Of a DNA stretch of 16,142 nucleotides, positions 1-7,655 are shown piece after piece (within the stretch, counting starts at the first letter, position 1; each line of letters begins with the position of its first letter). Both the position numbers and the translations under genes were made by a program. This stretch comes from Bacteroidaceae bacterium (GTDB lineage: Bacteria > Bacteroidota > Bacteroidia > Bacteroidales > Bacteroidaceae): positions 1 to 16,142 of the forward strand of contig JAFZKR010000060.1 of NCBI GenBank assembly GCA_017551845.1, written 5' to 3'. The notes below the pieces were generated by a model. The model did no database searches and was not told the origin of the DNA. It worked only from the letters and a program-made list of their open reading frames with translations.

Positions 1-179
1 ACATCAAATAATCGGGCAATGAGCATCAGTGCAGCAGCATCGGCAAATGTGAGCCCAAATACGTTGGTAAAAAACAAAGGAAAGGCAATGGACATGATTT
101 TCCAAGTAATGCCACCGGCAGCCGCATCGCCTAAAGCGTATGCAATCTTCTCTTTAATTGTAGGTTTGTTGTAACTCAT
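1..179 (-). CDS. GPH-family sugar:cation symporter, N-terminal fragment
   Basis: Only the first 59 codons are in the window; the gene continues past base 1. Read on the minus strand from the ATG at 179-177, the protein starts MSYNKPTIKEKIAYALGDAA and runs into a hydrophobic stretch containing FPLFFTNVFGLTFADAAALML. The 'Y-x-LGD-x-A' motif just before the first membrane helix is the usual N-terminal signature of glycoside-pentoside-hexuronide symporters (MelB, UidB, XynP type), which import sugars or uronides with a cation across the inner membrane. The gene lies 37 bases downstream of the ExuT-like transporter in the same direction with no visible terminator between, so co-transcription is likely. 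The substrate cannot be read from this fragment; an oligosaccharide or glucuronide is an inference from the neighbour. Confidence 0.8.
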   Translation of the reverse strand, partial: MSYNKPTIKEKIAYALGDAAAGGITWKIMSIAFPLFFTNVFGLTFADAAALMLIARLFD

Positions 180-216
180 AATATCGTGTGGTTAGCATTT
201 GCAATATTGTACAAAA

Positions 217-1686
217 TCAATCTACAACAATTGGCTTGTACTTGGGAACAAGAAGCTTCATCACTGTCCAGCCAATCAGATAGGCTACGGCGCAGATGCA
301 GAATACAATCATGTAACCGGCCTCCTTGCCTTCAAAGCCCAGGAAGGTGAATGCTGAGCCCAGAGCGGCACTCTTGGTAAACAGTACGCCGGCACCCTTG
401 TTTATCATATATGATGCCAGACCACCCATTGTGGTACCCACACCAGTTATAGTACCTATGGTAGATTTTGGGAACATATCACCTATGGTAGAATAAAGGT
501 TTGCTGACCAAGCCTGATGTCCCGCACCGGCCAGGCCGATTATGATTGCAGGGAACCATGCGCTGAATTTGCCAAGCGGCTGGGCAAAAAGGGCCAGCAA
601 CGGAAAAAAAGCGAATATCAGCATTGCTCTCATACGGCCTGAGTAAGGCTCCATACCCTTTTTCTCAACAAACAGCTTAGGCAGATAACCTCCACCTATA
701 CTTACCACAGTTACAATCAGATAGAGCACAAATATCAGCATTATGGCTTCCTTTGAGTCAGAACGGTAGCCGTACTGGTCAGAGAAATATGCGGGAGCCC
801 AGAACAGGAAGAACCACCACACGCCATCAGTGAAGAACTTGCCGCAGATGAATGCCCAAGTCTGACGGAAACTGAAGCACTTGAAAAAAGGAATTGATTT
901 TTCCTCCTTCTGAGACTTAGCAGACTTGACGGAGGCCAATTCAGCTGCGTCATCCTGATGTATGTACTCCAGTTCAGTCTGATTCACATACTTGGAATTC
1001 TCAGGTTTCTGATAAAGTCCGAACCAGAAAAACATCCAAACAAAGCCCAGTGCACCAATGATGATAAATGCCATCTCCCAGCCCCACTTTGCTGCCAACA
1101 ACGGAATGCACGCGGGAGCAGCCAAAGCGCCTACTGAAGCACCTGCATTGAATATTGAAGTAGCAAAGGCGCGGTCCTTCTTGGGGAAGTATTCAGCTGT
1201 CACCTTGATTGCAGCAGGGAAGTTACCTGATTCACCAAGAGCCAGCACCGCACGGCAGATTATAAACAGTATAACCGATGTGGTGGCAATAAGTGAAACC
1301 TTGCTCACATCACTCACTGCACGGAGAGCGTCAATTGATTCCAAACCATGGAATTTCATTGTTGCCCATCCGCAACCAGCATGCAGGCATGCACCTACTG
1401 ACCAGATGAATATTGCCCACAGATAGCCCTTACGGGTTCCAAGCCAATCAATCACCTTTCCTGAAAACAGACAGGCCAGAGCATAGAACAGTGAGAAAAA
1501 ACCTGTTATGCTTCCGTACTGGCTGTCTGTCCAATGAAAATCAGCCGATATGAAATCTTTCCATGTAAGTGAAAGCACCTGACGGTCCAGGTAATTAACT
1601 GTTGTGGCCACAAACAGCAGGGCGCACAATACCCAACGGAAATTGGTCATCCGCAAGGCTGATGTAGAATTGTTTACAGCTGTCAT
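217..1686 (-). CDS. MFS transporter, ACS/ExuT-like (probable hexuronate or sugar-acid importer)
   Basis: A 489-residue, strongly hydrophobic protein with about 12 predicted membrane helices, of a usual length for the anion:cation symporter branch of the major facilitator superfamily. Visible family marks are NYLDRQVLSL after helix 1 (residues 31-40), R/K-rich cytoplasmic turns, and residues about 149-190, beginning ALGESGNFPAAIK and continuing through AEYFPKKDRAFATSIFNAG. That block closely resembles the helix 4-5 region of ExuT and related galacturonate/glucuronate carriers. The central loop (about 230-270) is charged, as expected between the two six-helix halves. The likely role is proton-coupled import of hexuronates or similar sugar acids. 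The start at 1686 is the first ATG; a second ATG at codon 13 would also fit. It lies 68 bases after murF-alr and 37 bases before a GPH symporter gene, suggesting the start of an uptake operon. Fold and subfamily are clear; the substrate is inferred. Confidence 0.85.
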   Translation of the reverse strand: MTAVNNSTSALRMTNFRWVLCALLFVATTVNYLDRQVLSLTWKDFISADFHWTDSQYGSITGFFSLFYALACLFSGKVIDWLGTRKGYLWAIFIWSVGACLHAGCGWATMKFHGLESIDALRAVSDVSKVSLIATTSVILFIICRAVLALGESGNFPAAIKVTAEYFPKKDRAFATSIFNAGASVGALAAPACIPLLAAKWGWEMAFIIIGALGFVWMFFWFGLYQKPENSKYVNQTELEYIHQDDAAELASVKSAKSQKEEKSIPFFKCFSFRQTWAFICGKFFTDGVWWFFLFWAPAYFSDQYGYRSDSKEAIMLIFVLYLIVTVVSIGGGYLPKLFVEKKGMEPYSGRMRAMLIFAFFPLLALFAQPLGKFSAWFPAIIIGLAGAGHQAWSANLYSTIGDMFPKSTIGTITGVGTTMGGLASYMINKGAGVLFTKSAALGSAFTFLGFEGKEAGYMIVFCICAVAYLIGWTVMKLLVPKYKPIVVD

Positions 1687-1754
1687 ATCGTTTTTTAGGT
1701 TAGTTGTTCCTTATTAAAATTCAAACTTTGGCAAAATAATGTAAACGCCAGATA

Positions 1755-4223
1755 TCATTCTGTATAATAAATCCGCTTGACTCGAATTGATACCGTGGAT
1801 ATAATCTCATACGGAATAGTATCAAGAATGTCAGAAAGCACATGTACCGGCAAATTAGGGCCGAATATTTCGACACTGTCGCCCTCATGACAATCAATAT
1901 CCGTAACATCAATCATACATACGTCCATACAGATATTGCCCACATACCACGCCTTCTGTCCGTTTACCAGACAATATGCATGACGGTTACCCAGATGACG
2001 GTCTAATCCATCGGCATAGCCTATAGGGATAGCTGCTATTCTTGAATGGCGCTGCAATTTCTCCTTGCGGCTATATCCGACGGTCTCATCCGGCTCGAGT
2101 TCGCGTATCTGTAATATTGTAGTCTTCAGTGTACAGACATTTGCGAGCGTAGAATTGTCTATTGGGTTTATACCATACAGGCCAAGCCCCAGACGAACCA
2201 TATCATACTGCATTTGAGGAAAGCGCTCTATGCCGGCAGAGTTGCAGACATGGCGTATGATATGATACTTGAAGGCAGCCTGAAGAGTATCGGCAGCCGT
2301 ATTGAACCTTTCAATCTGAAGTCTGGTGAAATCATCGAATTCACTGCTGTCGCTCCCCACAAAGTGAGTGAATATAGAGCGGGGAATCACTGCTGTCTGA
2401 CGCTTAAGACGATTTACCAGTTCAGTAACATCCGAGACACTGAAACCAAGCCGGTGCATTCCTGTATCAATCTTGATATGAACAGGAAAATTGGTTATGC
2501 CATTGTGCTCAGCTGCACGAATTATGGAATCAAGCAAGTGGAAACTATAAACTTCAGGTTCCAGTTTCTGGTCAAATAGAGTGTTGAAAGATGTACGTTC
2601 AGGATTCATGACCATAATATTGGTAGATATCCCTGCTTTCCGAAGTTCCCATCCTTCATCGGCCACAGCCACAGCAAGATAATCCACTTGCCTATCCTGA
2701 AGAGTCTTGGCCACCTCAATGGCTCCTGAACCGTACGCCGATGCTTTCACCATACATACTATTCCTGTTTCTGGCTTAAGCATGCTTCTGTAACGATTAA
2801 GATTGTCAGCCAATGCATGCAGGTCAACCTCGAGAATAGTCTCATGGACTTTCAACTCAAGACGCTCGGCTATCCTGTCAAACATGAATAAGCGGGCTCC
2901 TTTTATAAGAATCAGTTCATTCCGGAACTGATCGGTCAACCCCGACTTGAGAAACTCCTCGGTAGTCTTGAAAAAATGCTTTTCCGGAACATCAAACCTG
3001 AGTTCCTCTGATGAAATATCTGTTCCTATTCCGATAAGTTTGGTTATGCCCCGGTTCTCCACAAGTTGCGCCACTTTGCGGTAAAGCTCGTGGACCGACA
3101 GTCCCGACTGAAGGATATCCGAAAGTATCAGAGTACGTCCGCGCGACTTGTCATCATGTCTTCGAGCCATGTAATCAAGGGCTATGGCCAATGAAGAGAC
3201 GTCCGAATTGTAACTGTCGTTGATAAGCACACACCCCTGCTTACCTTCCTTTACCTCAAGCCGCATTGCCAAAGGTTCCAAAAGGGGCATCCTCTCAGTT
3301 ATCTTTTCCGGAGAAAGCATGAGGAAAATGCAGACAGCAAGACAATGAAGAGCATTCTCGATTGAAGCATCATCGGTAAAAGGAATGGTAAAACTGTTTT
3401 CCAGTCCTATGTAACGATAACTGATCTTCGTGGAATTATCCCCCTTTACCACAGAATGGATATAAAGCGGTTTCTCCTGATTCTTTCTTGACCATGAAAT
3501 CTCACGGGCAGTAATTACTGACCTGTTGATACAGTTTTGTATAAGTTCGTTGTCACCGTCATAAATGATTACATCACAGTCCTGGAACAGCTTGAGCTTT
3601 TCAAAACATTTCTCCTGCAAGGACTGGAAATTTTCCTGATGTGACATACCTATGTTTGAGAGAACACCTATCGTGGGTTTGATTATCTTCCACAGATGAC
3701 GCATCTCATCTTTCTTGGATATTCCTGCTTCAAAAATACCGAGTTGGGACTGACTGTTAAGCAACCAGACTGAAAGCGGCACTCCAATCTGAGAATTATA
3801 GCTACGAGGAGAACGTGTAATAGCGAAATCGGGAGCCAACAGCTGGTAAAGCCACTCTTTGATGATTGTCTTACCATTGCTGCCTGTTATACCGATCACT
3901 GGGATATTGAATTTTTTCCGGTGAAGGGCTGCCAGTTTCTGCATAGCGACCAAAGTATCCGGCACAAGAAGGAAATTTGATTCCAGGTAATCCTCCATCC
4001 TGTCGGGAAGGCGGCTAACCACGAAATTCCTTACTCCACGGTTATATAAGTCACGAATATAATTGTGGCCGTCATTCCTTGCACCTATCAATGCAAAAAA
4101 CAAAGTTTCAGAAGGGAAGCACAAAGAACGGCTGTCTGTCAAAAGCCATGAAATGACTGCCGGGCAGAAACCATGCCTTTCGGCATCAGTCATCATCGCA
4201 ATATCACTTATGGAATATGTCAT
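1755..4223 (-). CDS. murF-alr: Bifunctional UDP-MurNAc-tripeptide:D-Ala-D-Ala ligase / alanine racemase
   Basis: An 822-residue fusion of two enzymes of D-alanine and peptidoglycan precursor synthesis, acting in the cytoplasm. Residues about 1-455 are a Mur ligase (MurF): ATP-binding loop GITGSNGKT at 111-119, the substrate region EAGISKKDEM, and NDSYNSD at 335-341, matching the D-x-YN motif at the ligase domain border. Residues about 460-822 are an alanine racemase: the PLP lysine in MVKASAYGSG (Lys493), IKIDTGMHRLGF at 583-594, HVCNSAG, the catalytic tyrosine in VGYSRKE (Tyr717), and GYADG at 735-739. The racemase makes D-Ala and the ligase attaches D-Ala-D-Ala to UDP-MurNAc-tripeptide; D-Ala-D-Ala ligase (Ddl) is not in the window. 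I chose the ATG at 4223. An in-frame ATG at 4280 would add 19 residues (MLLGYPFFPYIWVNFQDYV), but a perfect -7 box sits inside that stretch and the family normally starts near MTYSISDIA. This fused form is known in Bacteroidota. Confidence 0.95.
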   Translation of the reverse strand: MTYSISDIAMMTDAERHGFCPAVISWLLTDSRSLCFPSETLFFALIGARNDGHNYIRDLYNRGVRNFVVSRLPDRMEDYLESNFLLVPDTLVAMQKLAALHRKKFNIPVIGITGSNGKTIIKEWLYQLLAPDFAITRSPRSYNSQIGVPLSVWLLNSQSQLGIFEAGISKKDEMRHLWKIIKPTIGVLSNIGMSHQENFQSLQEKCFEKLKLFQDCDVIIYDGDNELIQNCINRSVITAREISWSRKNQEKPLYIHSVVKGDNSTKISYRYIGLENSFTIPFTDDASIENALHCLAVCIFLMLSPEKITERMPLLEPLAMRLEVKEGKQGCVLINDSYNSDVSSLAIALDYMARRHDDKSRGRTLILSDILQSGLSVHELYRKVAQLVENRGITKLIGIGTDISSEELRFDVPEKHFFKTTEEFLKSGLTDQFRNELILIKGARLFMFDRIAERLELKVHETILEVDLHALADNLNRYRSMLKPETGIVCMVKASAYGSGAIEVAKTLQDRQVDYLAVAVADEGWELRKAGISTNIMVMNPERTSFNTLFDQKLEPEVYSFHLLDSIIRAAEHNGITNFPVHIKIDTGMHRLGFSVSDVTELVNRLKRQTAVIPRSIFTHFVGSDSSEFDDFTRLQIERFNTAADTLQAAFKYHIIRHVCNSAGIERFPQMQYDMVRLGLGLYGINPIDNSTLANVCTLKTTILQIRELEPDETVGYSRKEKLQRHSRIAAIPIGYADGLDRHLGNRHAYCLVNGQKAWYVGNICMDVCMIDVTDIDCHEGDSVEIFGPNLPVHVLSDILDTIPYEIISTVSIRVKRIYYTE

Positions 4224-4245
4224 TACATAATCTTGGAAATTGACC

Positions 4246-4253
4246 CAAATATA
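4246..4253 (-). promoter_or_regulatory. Candidate -7 box for murF-alr
   Basis: Read on the minus strand, this is TATATTTG, a perfect match to the Bacteroidales sigma-70-type -7 consensus TAnnTTTG. A TTTG that could serve as the -33 element lies at 4278-4281, but the spacing is 24 bases against the usual 19-21. The box ends 22 bases before the ATG at 4223, implying a leader of only about 15 bases. It falls inside the possible 5' extension of murF-alr, which argues against the ATG at 4280 as start. No transcript data support it. Confidence 0.45.
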
Positions 4254-4310
4254 TGGAAAAAACGGATATCCTAATAACAAAAATCCATTTTGATTCCTCA
4301 GTTGGTATAA

Positions 4311-4330
4311 ATCATCTCCGATGGAGTGAT
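4311..4330. promoter_or_regulatory. Imperfect dyad in the murF-alr/dxs divergent region (candidate operator)
   Basis: The sequence ATCATCTCCGATGGAGTGAT is a near palindrome: ATCA (4311-4314) pairs with TGAT (4327-4330), CTCC (4316-4319) with GGAG (4323-4326), around a GAT centre with one unpaired T at 4315. An overlapping small inverted repeat, TGATG-TTTT-CATCA, follows at 4327-4340. The right half of the dyad falls where a -33 element for the dxs promoter at 4349 would be expected, so a bound regulator could affect dxs. Short dyads occur by chance in AT-rich spacers, and no regulator is identified. Confidence 0.3.
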
Positions 4331-4348
4331 GTTTTCATCATTATTTGA

Positions 4349-4356
4349 TACATTTG
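4349..4356 (+). promoter_or_regulatory. Candidate -7 box for dxs-trkA-trkH
   Basis: TACATTTG is a perfect match to the Bacteroidales -7 consensus TAnnTTTG, 24 bases before the dxs ATG at 4381. No clear TTTG lies 19-21 bases upstream; that position is occupied by the dyad at 4311-4330. ATTTG also occurs at 4343, 4352 and 4359, so the exact box is uncertain. Because it lies downstream of the TTG at 4345, it supports the ATG at 4381 as the true dxs start. Confidence 0.45.
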
Positions 4357-4380
4357 TCATTTGAAATCATTTTGTGCAAG

Positions 4381-6321
4381 ATGAAAGAGAGCAAGGAAAA
4401 ACCGGAATCCCATAATCTCCTGAAGCAGATTGACTCACCTGCCGACCTTAAGAAACTTGATCCTTCCAGGCTACCGCAGGTATGCGATGAATTAAGGCAG
4501 ATGATGATTGATGAACTGTCCCGTAACCCCGGTCACTTCAGCTCGAGCCTTGGCACCGTAGAACTTACAGTGGCTCTGCACTATGTATTCAATACTCCGG
4601 ATGACCGTATCGTCTGGGATGTGGGACATCAGGCATACGCCCACAAAATACTCACCGGACGTAGGGAACAGTTCTGCACCAACCGCAAATTCGGAGGTCT
4701 TCGTCCCTTCCCTTCTCCTGAAGAAAGTGAGTATGACGCTATGACAAGCGGTCATGCATCCAACTCCATTTCAGCTGCTCTCGGCATGGCTGTCGCCGAT
4801 AAGAGAAATGGACACTCATCACGTAGAGTAGTAGCGGTAATAGGTGACGGAGCCATGGGAGGAGGTCTTGCATTCGAAGGTCTGAACAACGCCTCAAGCA
4901 TGGATAATGACCTTCTTATTATCCTGAATGACAATAATATGAGTATCTCACAGAGTGTAGGAGGGTTATCAAGCTACCTTACCCAGCTCCAAACTTCACG
5001 TTCCTACAACACTTTGAGATATTACATTGCCAAAATACTCTCTAAGCTCGGTCTGATGAACGAACAGCGCCGTCGCAAGATTATCCGTCGAAACAACCGT
5101 TTCAAGATCAACCTTACCCGTCAGAACAACATGTTCGAAGGAATGGACATCCGTTACTTTGGTCCAGTTGACGGTCACAACGTCCAGAACATGGTCCGTA
5201 TTCTCTCCAACATCAAAAATATGCACGGTCCCAAATTACTACATATCAAGACGATAAAGGGCAAGGGATACGGACCAGCCGAAAAGGATTCCGAGCTTTG
5301 GCATGCTCCAGGACTGTTCGACAAGGAGACCGGCGAACGCATTATCAAGTCAGACAACGGTCTTCCGCCCCTACTTCAGGATGTATTCGGTGAGACTCTG
5401 CTCGAATTAATGAAGGAGAATAACCGAATAATAGGTGTGACACCTGCCATGCCGTTAGGGTGCAGTATGAGCATTCCAATGAGAACCTTCCCTAAACGAT
5501 GCTTCGATGTAGGCATAGCCGAAGGGCACGCCGTAACATTTTCAGCCGGACTTGCCAGGGAAGGCATGGTTCCTTTCTGCAATATATACTCCTCATTCCT
5601 CCAGCGAGCCTATGACAATACGATACACGACGTGGCAATATCAAAGTTGAACGTGGTACTCTGTCTTGACCGTGCCGGACTCGTGGGCGAAGATGGTCCT
5701 ACTCATCATGGAGCTTTTGACCTTGCTTTCCTCAGACCGATACCAAATCTGACCATCGCCTCCCCCTACGATGAAATACAGATGCGTAATCTTATGTATA
5801 CTGCACAGTTGCCTGACCAAGGACCTTTCGTTATCAGGTATCCACGCGGAAGAGGTATACTTACAGACTGGCAGAAACCCTTCAAACCTATCGTCGTTGG
5901 TACTGGTCGTAAGCTAAAGGATGGAGAGGATGCGGCGGTCCTTACGCTCGGTCCTATCGGCAATCTTGCCAGCCATGCTATTGGTCATTGGGAAGAACAG
6001 AACCCCGGCAAGACTGTCGCCCATTACGATATGCGTTTTCTCAAACCTATTGACACCGCCATACTCCATGAAGTCGGAAAGAAATTCCGGAAAATAATAA
6101 CTATGGAAAACGGCGTCAAAACAGGAGGATTGGGCTCTGCGGTAATTGAGTTCATGGCTGAAAACGGATATACACCCACAATCGTTCGCTTGGGACTCCC
6201 GGACTGTTTCGTAACTCACGGTTCCGTTCCACAGCTTCTACATTTGTGTAACCTTGACGAAGATGCGGTCATTGCAGCTCTCAACGGAAAAGATTTCAAT
6301 CAGCAATCACAAGAGACATGA
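4381..6321 (+). CDS. dxs: 1-deoxy-D-xylulose-5-phosphate synthase
   Basis: A 646-residue thiamine-diphosphate enzyme that condenses pyruvate and glyceraldehyde 3-phosphate into DXP, the first step of the MEP isoprenoid pathway, in the cytoplasm. Visible motifs, numbered from the chosen [19 protein letters not shown] at 79-94 with the active-site histidine His83; the ThDP/Mg motif from GDGAMGGG (155-162) to LNDNNMSIS (182-190); FGPVDGHN at 260-267; [12 protein letters not shown] at 376-387 with the conserved catalytic Glu381; and [18 protein letters not shown] at 430-447. The C-terminal transketolase domain follows. Length is normal for the family. The frame opens earlier with TTG at 4345, but ATG 4381 fits better because of length and the promoter box at 4349. 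The stop overlaps the trkA start by 4 bases (ATGA), so dxs heads a three-gene operon with the potassium uptake genes. Confidence 0.97.
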   Translation: MKESKEKPESHNLLKQIDSPADLKKLDPSRLPQVCDELRQMMIDELSRNPGHFSSSLGTVELTVALHYVFNTPDDRIVWDVGHQAYAHKILTGRREQFCTNRKFGGLRPFPSPEESEYDAMTSGHASNSISAALGMAVADKRNGHSSRRVVAVIGDGAMGGGLAFEGLNNASSMDNDLLIILNDNNMSISQSVGGLSSYLTQLQTSRSYNTLRYYIAKILSKLGLMNEQRRRKIIRRNNRFKINLTRQNNMFEGMDIRYFGPVDGHNVQNMVRILSNIKNMHGPKLLHIKTIKGKGYGPAEKDSELWHAPGLFDKETGERIIKSDNGLPPLLQDVFGETLLELMKENNRIIGVTPAMPLGCSMSIPMRTFPKRCFDVGIAEGHAVTFSAGLAREGMVPFCNIYSSFLQRAYDNTIHDVAISKLNVVLCLDRAGLVGEDGPTHHGAFDLAFLRPIPNLTIASPYDEIQMRNLMYTAQLPDQGPFVIRYPRGRGILTDWQKPFKPIVVGTGRKLKDGEDAAVLTLGPIGNLASHAIGHWEEQNPGKTVAHYDMRFLKPIDTAILHEVGKKFRKIITMENGVKTGGLGSAVIEFMAENGYTPTIVRLGLPDCFVTHGSVPQLLHLCNLDEDAVIAALNGKDFNQQSQET

Positions 6322-7655
6322 GAATAGTAATAGCAGGCGCCGGCAACGTAGGCACTCATTTAGCCAAGCTCCTGTCTGGAGAGAATCAGGACATAACACT
6401 CATTGATGAAAGTGAGGAGAAATTGGGGCGCATGGAATCCAATTTTGACCTCATGACTATTCAGGACTCACCGGTTAGCCTTCGTGGCTTAAAGGAAGCA
6501 GGCACCGGCAATGCAGACCTGTTCGTAGCAGTAACCCCTGAGGAAAGCCGTAACCTTATTGCATGTCAGCTTGCACACTATCTGGGAGCCAAAAAGACTG
6601 TCGCTCGAATAGACAATTACGAATATCTCCTGACTAAAAATAAGGAATTGTTTATGAACATGGGAGTAGATTCTCTCATCTACCCAGAAATGCTCGCTGC
6701 CGGTGAGATAGTTGCTGGCATGAAACTCAGCTGGATCAGGCAATGGTGGGAATTCGCAGGTGGAGCCCTTGTCATGATGGGTGTCAAGCTGCGGAACAAC
6801 GCTATGATTCTTGACAAGCCCCTGTCACTTCTCGGAAACGAGTTACCATACCATATCGTTGCCATTTTGCGGGAAGGAGTGACTATAATCCCAAGTGGAA
6901 ACGACACCATGCAGGCAGGCGATCTGGTCTATTTCATGACTATGAAAAAACATATTCCTCATATCAGGAAAATTGCCGGAAAACAAGAACTGCCCGATGT
7001 GAGGGACGTAATAATAATGGGCGGCAGCAGAATAGCAGTACGTACTGCTCAGCTCATGCCTGACTACATGAATCTAAAAATAATAGAAAGTAACCTTGAC
7101 CGCTGCAACCGCATCACTGAATTAGTCAATGACCGGGTTATGGTCATCAATGGCGACGGACGCGACCCAAGCCTTCTGACAAGCGAGGGAATCTCCCATA
7201 CAGAAGCTTTCGTCGCACTGACAGACAATTCCGAGACAAACATCCTGGCATGTCTTGCCGCCAAACGTTTCGGAGTCACCAAGACTATAGCCGAGGTTGA
7301 AAACATCGATTACATTAACATGGCCGAGAAACTTGACATAGGCACAGTCATAAATAAAAAGAAGATAGCCGCAAGCCATATCTACCAGATGATGCTCGAT
7401 GCCGATGTAACCAATGTAAAATGTCTTACCTTTGCCAATGCCGATGTAGCTGAATTCAATGTTAAAGAGAATGCACGTATAACCCGACATCCGGTCAAGG
7501 ACATTTCACTTCCTCGTGGAGTAACTATAGGAGGACTAATCCGCAACAAAGAGGCTGTACTTGTAACGGGTAATACTATTATTCAGGCTGGAGACCACGT
7601 TGTAGTTTTCTGTCTTGAAGGCATGATCAAAACTATAGAGAGATATTTCAATTGA
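6318..7655 (+). CDS. trkA: Trk potassium uptake system, regulatory NAD-binding subunit TrkA
   Basis: A 445-residue soluble protein with two tandem RCK (KTN) modules that gate the TrkH channel on the cytoplasmic side by binding nucleotides. The first Rossmann domain starts at the N terminus: [12 protein letters not shown], with the glycine loop at 7-12 and acidic residue Asp30 at the end of strand 2 (LIDESEEK). A TrkA-C domain spans about 140-220 ([20 protein letters not shown]). The second Rossmann domain starts at about 229 with [10 protein letters not shown], where the loop is GGSRIA rather than a full GxGxxG, and a second TrkA-C domain covers about 370-445 ([14 protein letters not shown]). 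The length is that expected for a double-RCK TrkA. The start codon overlaps the dxs stop by 4 bases and its own stop overlaps the trkH start by 4, so the three genes are probably translationally coupled. The weaker second glycine loop may mean that only the first site binds NAD(H) tightly; that is inference. Confidence 0.95.
   Translation: MRIVIAGAGNVGTHLAKLLSGENQDITLIDESEEKLGRMESNFDLMTIQDSPVSLRGLKEAGTGNADLFVAVTPEESRNLIACQLAHYLGAKKTVARIDNYEYLLTKNKELFMNMGVDSLIYPEMLAAGEIVAGMKLSWIRQWWEFAGGALVMMGVKLRNNAMILDKPLSLLGNELPYHIVAILREGVTIIPSGNDTMQAGDLVYFMTMKKHIPHIRKIAGKQELPDVRDVIIMGGSRIAVRTAQLMPDYMNLKIIESNLDRCNRITELVNDRVMVINGDGRDPSLLTSEGISHTEAFVALTDNSETNILACLAAKRFGVTKTIAEVENIDYINMAEKLDIGTVINKKKIAASHIYQMMLDADVTNVKCLTFANADVAEFNVKENARITRHPVKDISLPRGVTIGGLIRNKEAVLVTGNTIIQAGDHVVVFCLEGMIKTIERYFN

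Noticed and set aside
1058..1426. 122-codon open frame on the plus strand inside the ExuT-like gene
   Set aside because: Antisense to conserved transporter helices; no motif or start signal.
181..1691. ACGATAT just before or at the starts of both transporter genes (minus strand)
   Set aside because: The offset to the ATG differs (in one case the motif overlaps the start codon), and a 7-base AT-rich match is likely by chance.
2214..2579. 121-codon open frame on the plus strand inside murF-alr
   Set aside because: It is fully antisense to a conserved racemase region and its product shows no recognisable motif; a shadow of the real gene.
4224..4280. In-frame ATG at 4280 that would add 19 residues to the MurF-racemase fusion
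   Set aside because: The extension contains a perfect -7 promoter box and is unlike the usual MurF start; ATG 4223 fits the family.
4345..4380. In-frame TTG start that would lengthen Dxs by 12 residues
   Set aside because: The added residues are not family-like, the start codon is weak, and the -7 box at 4349 lies downstream of it; ATG 4381 gives a normal length.
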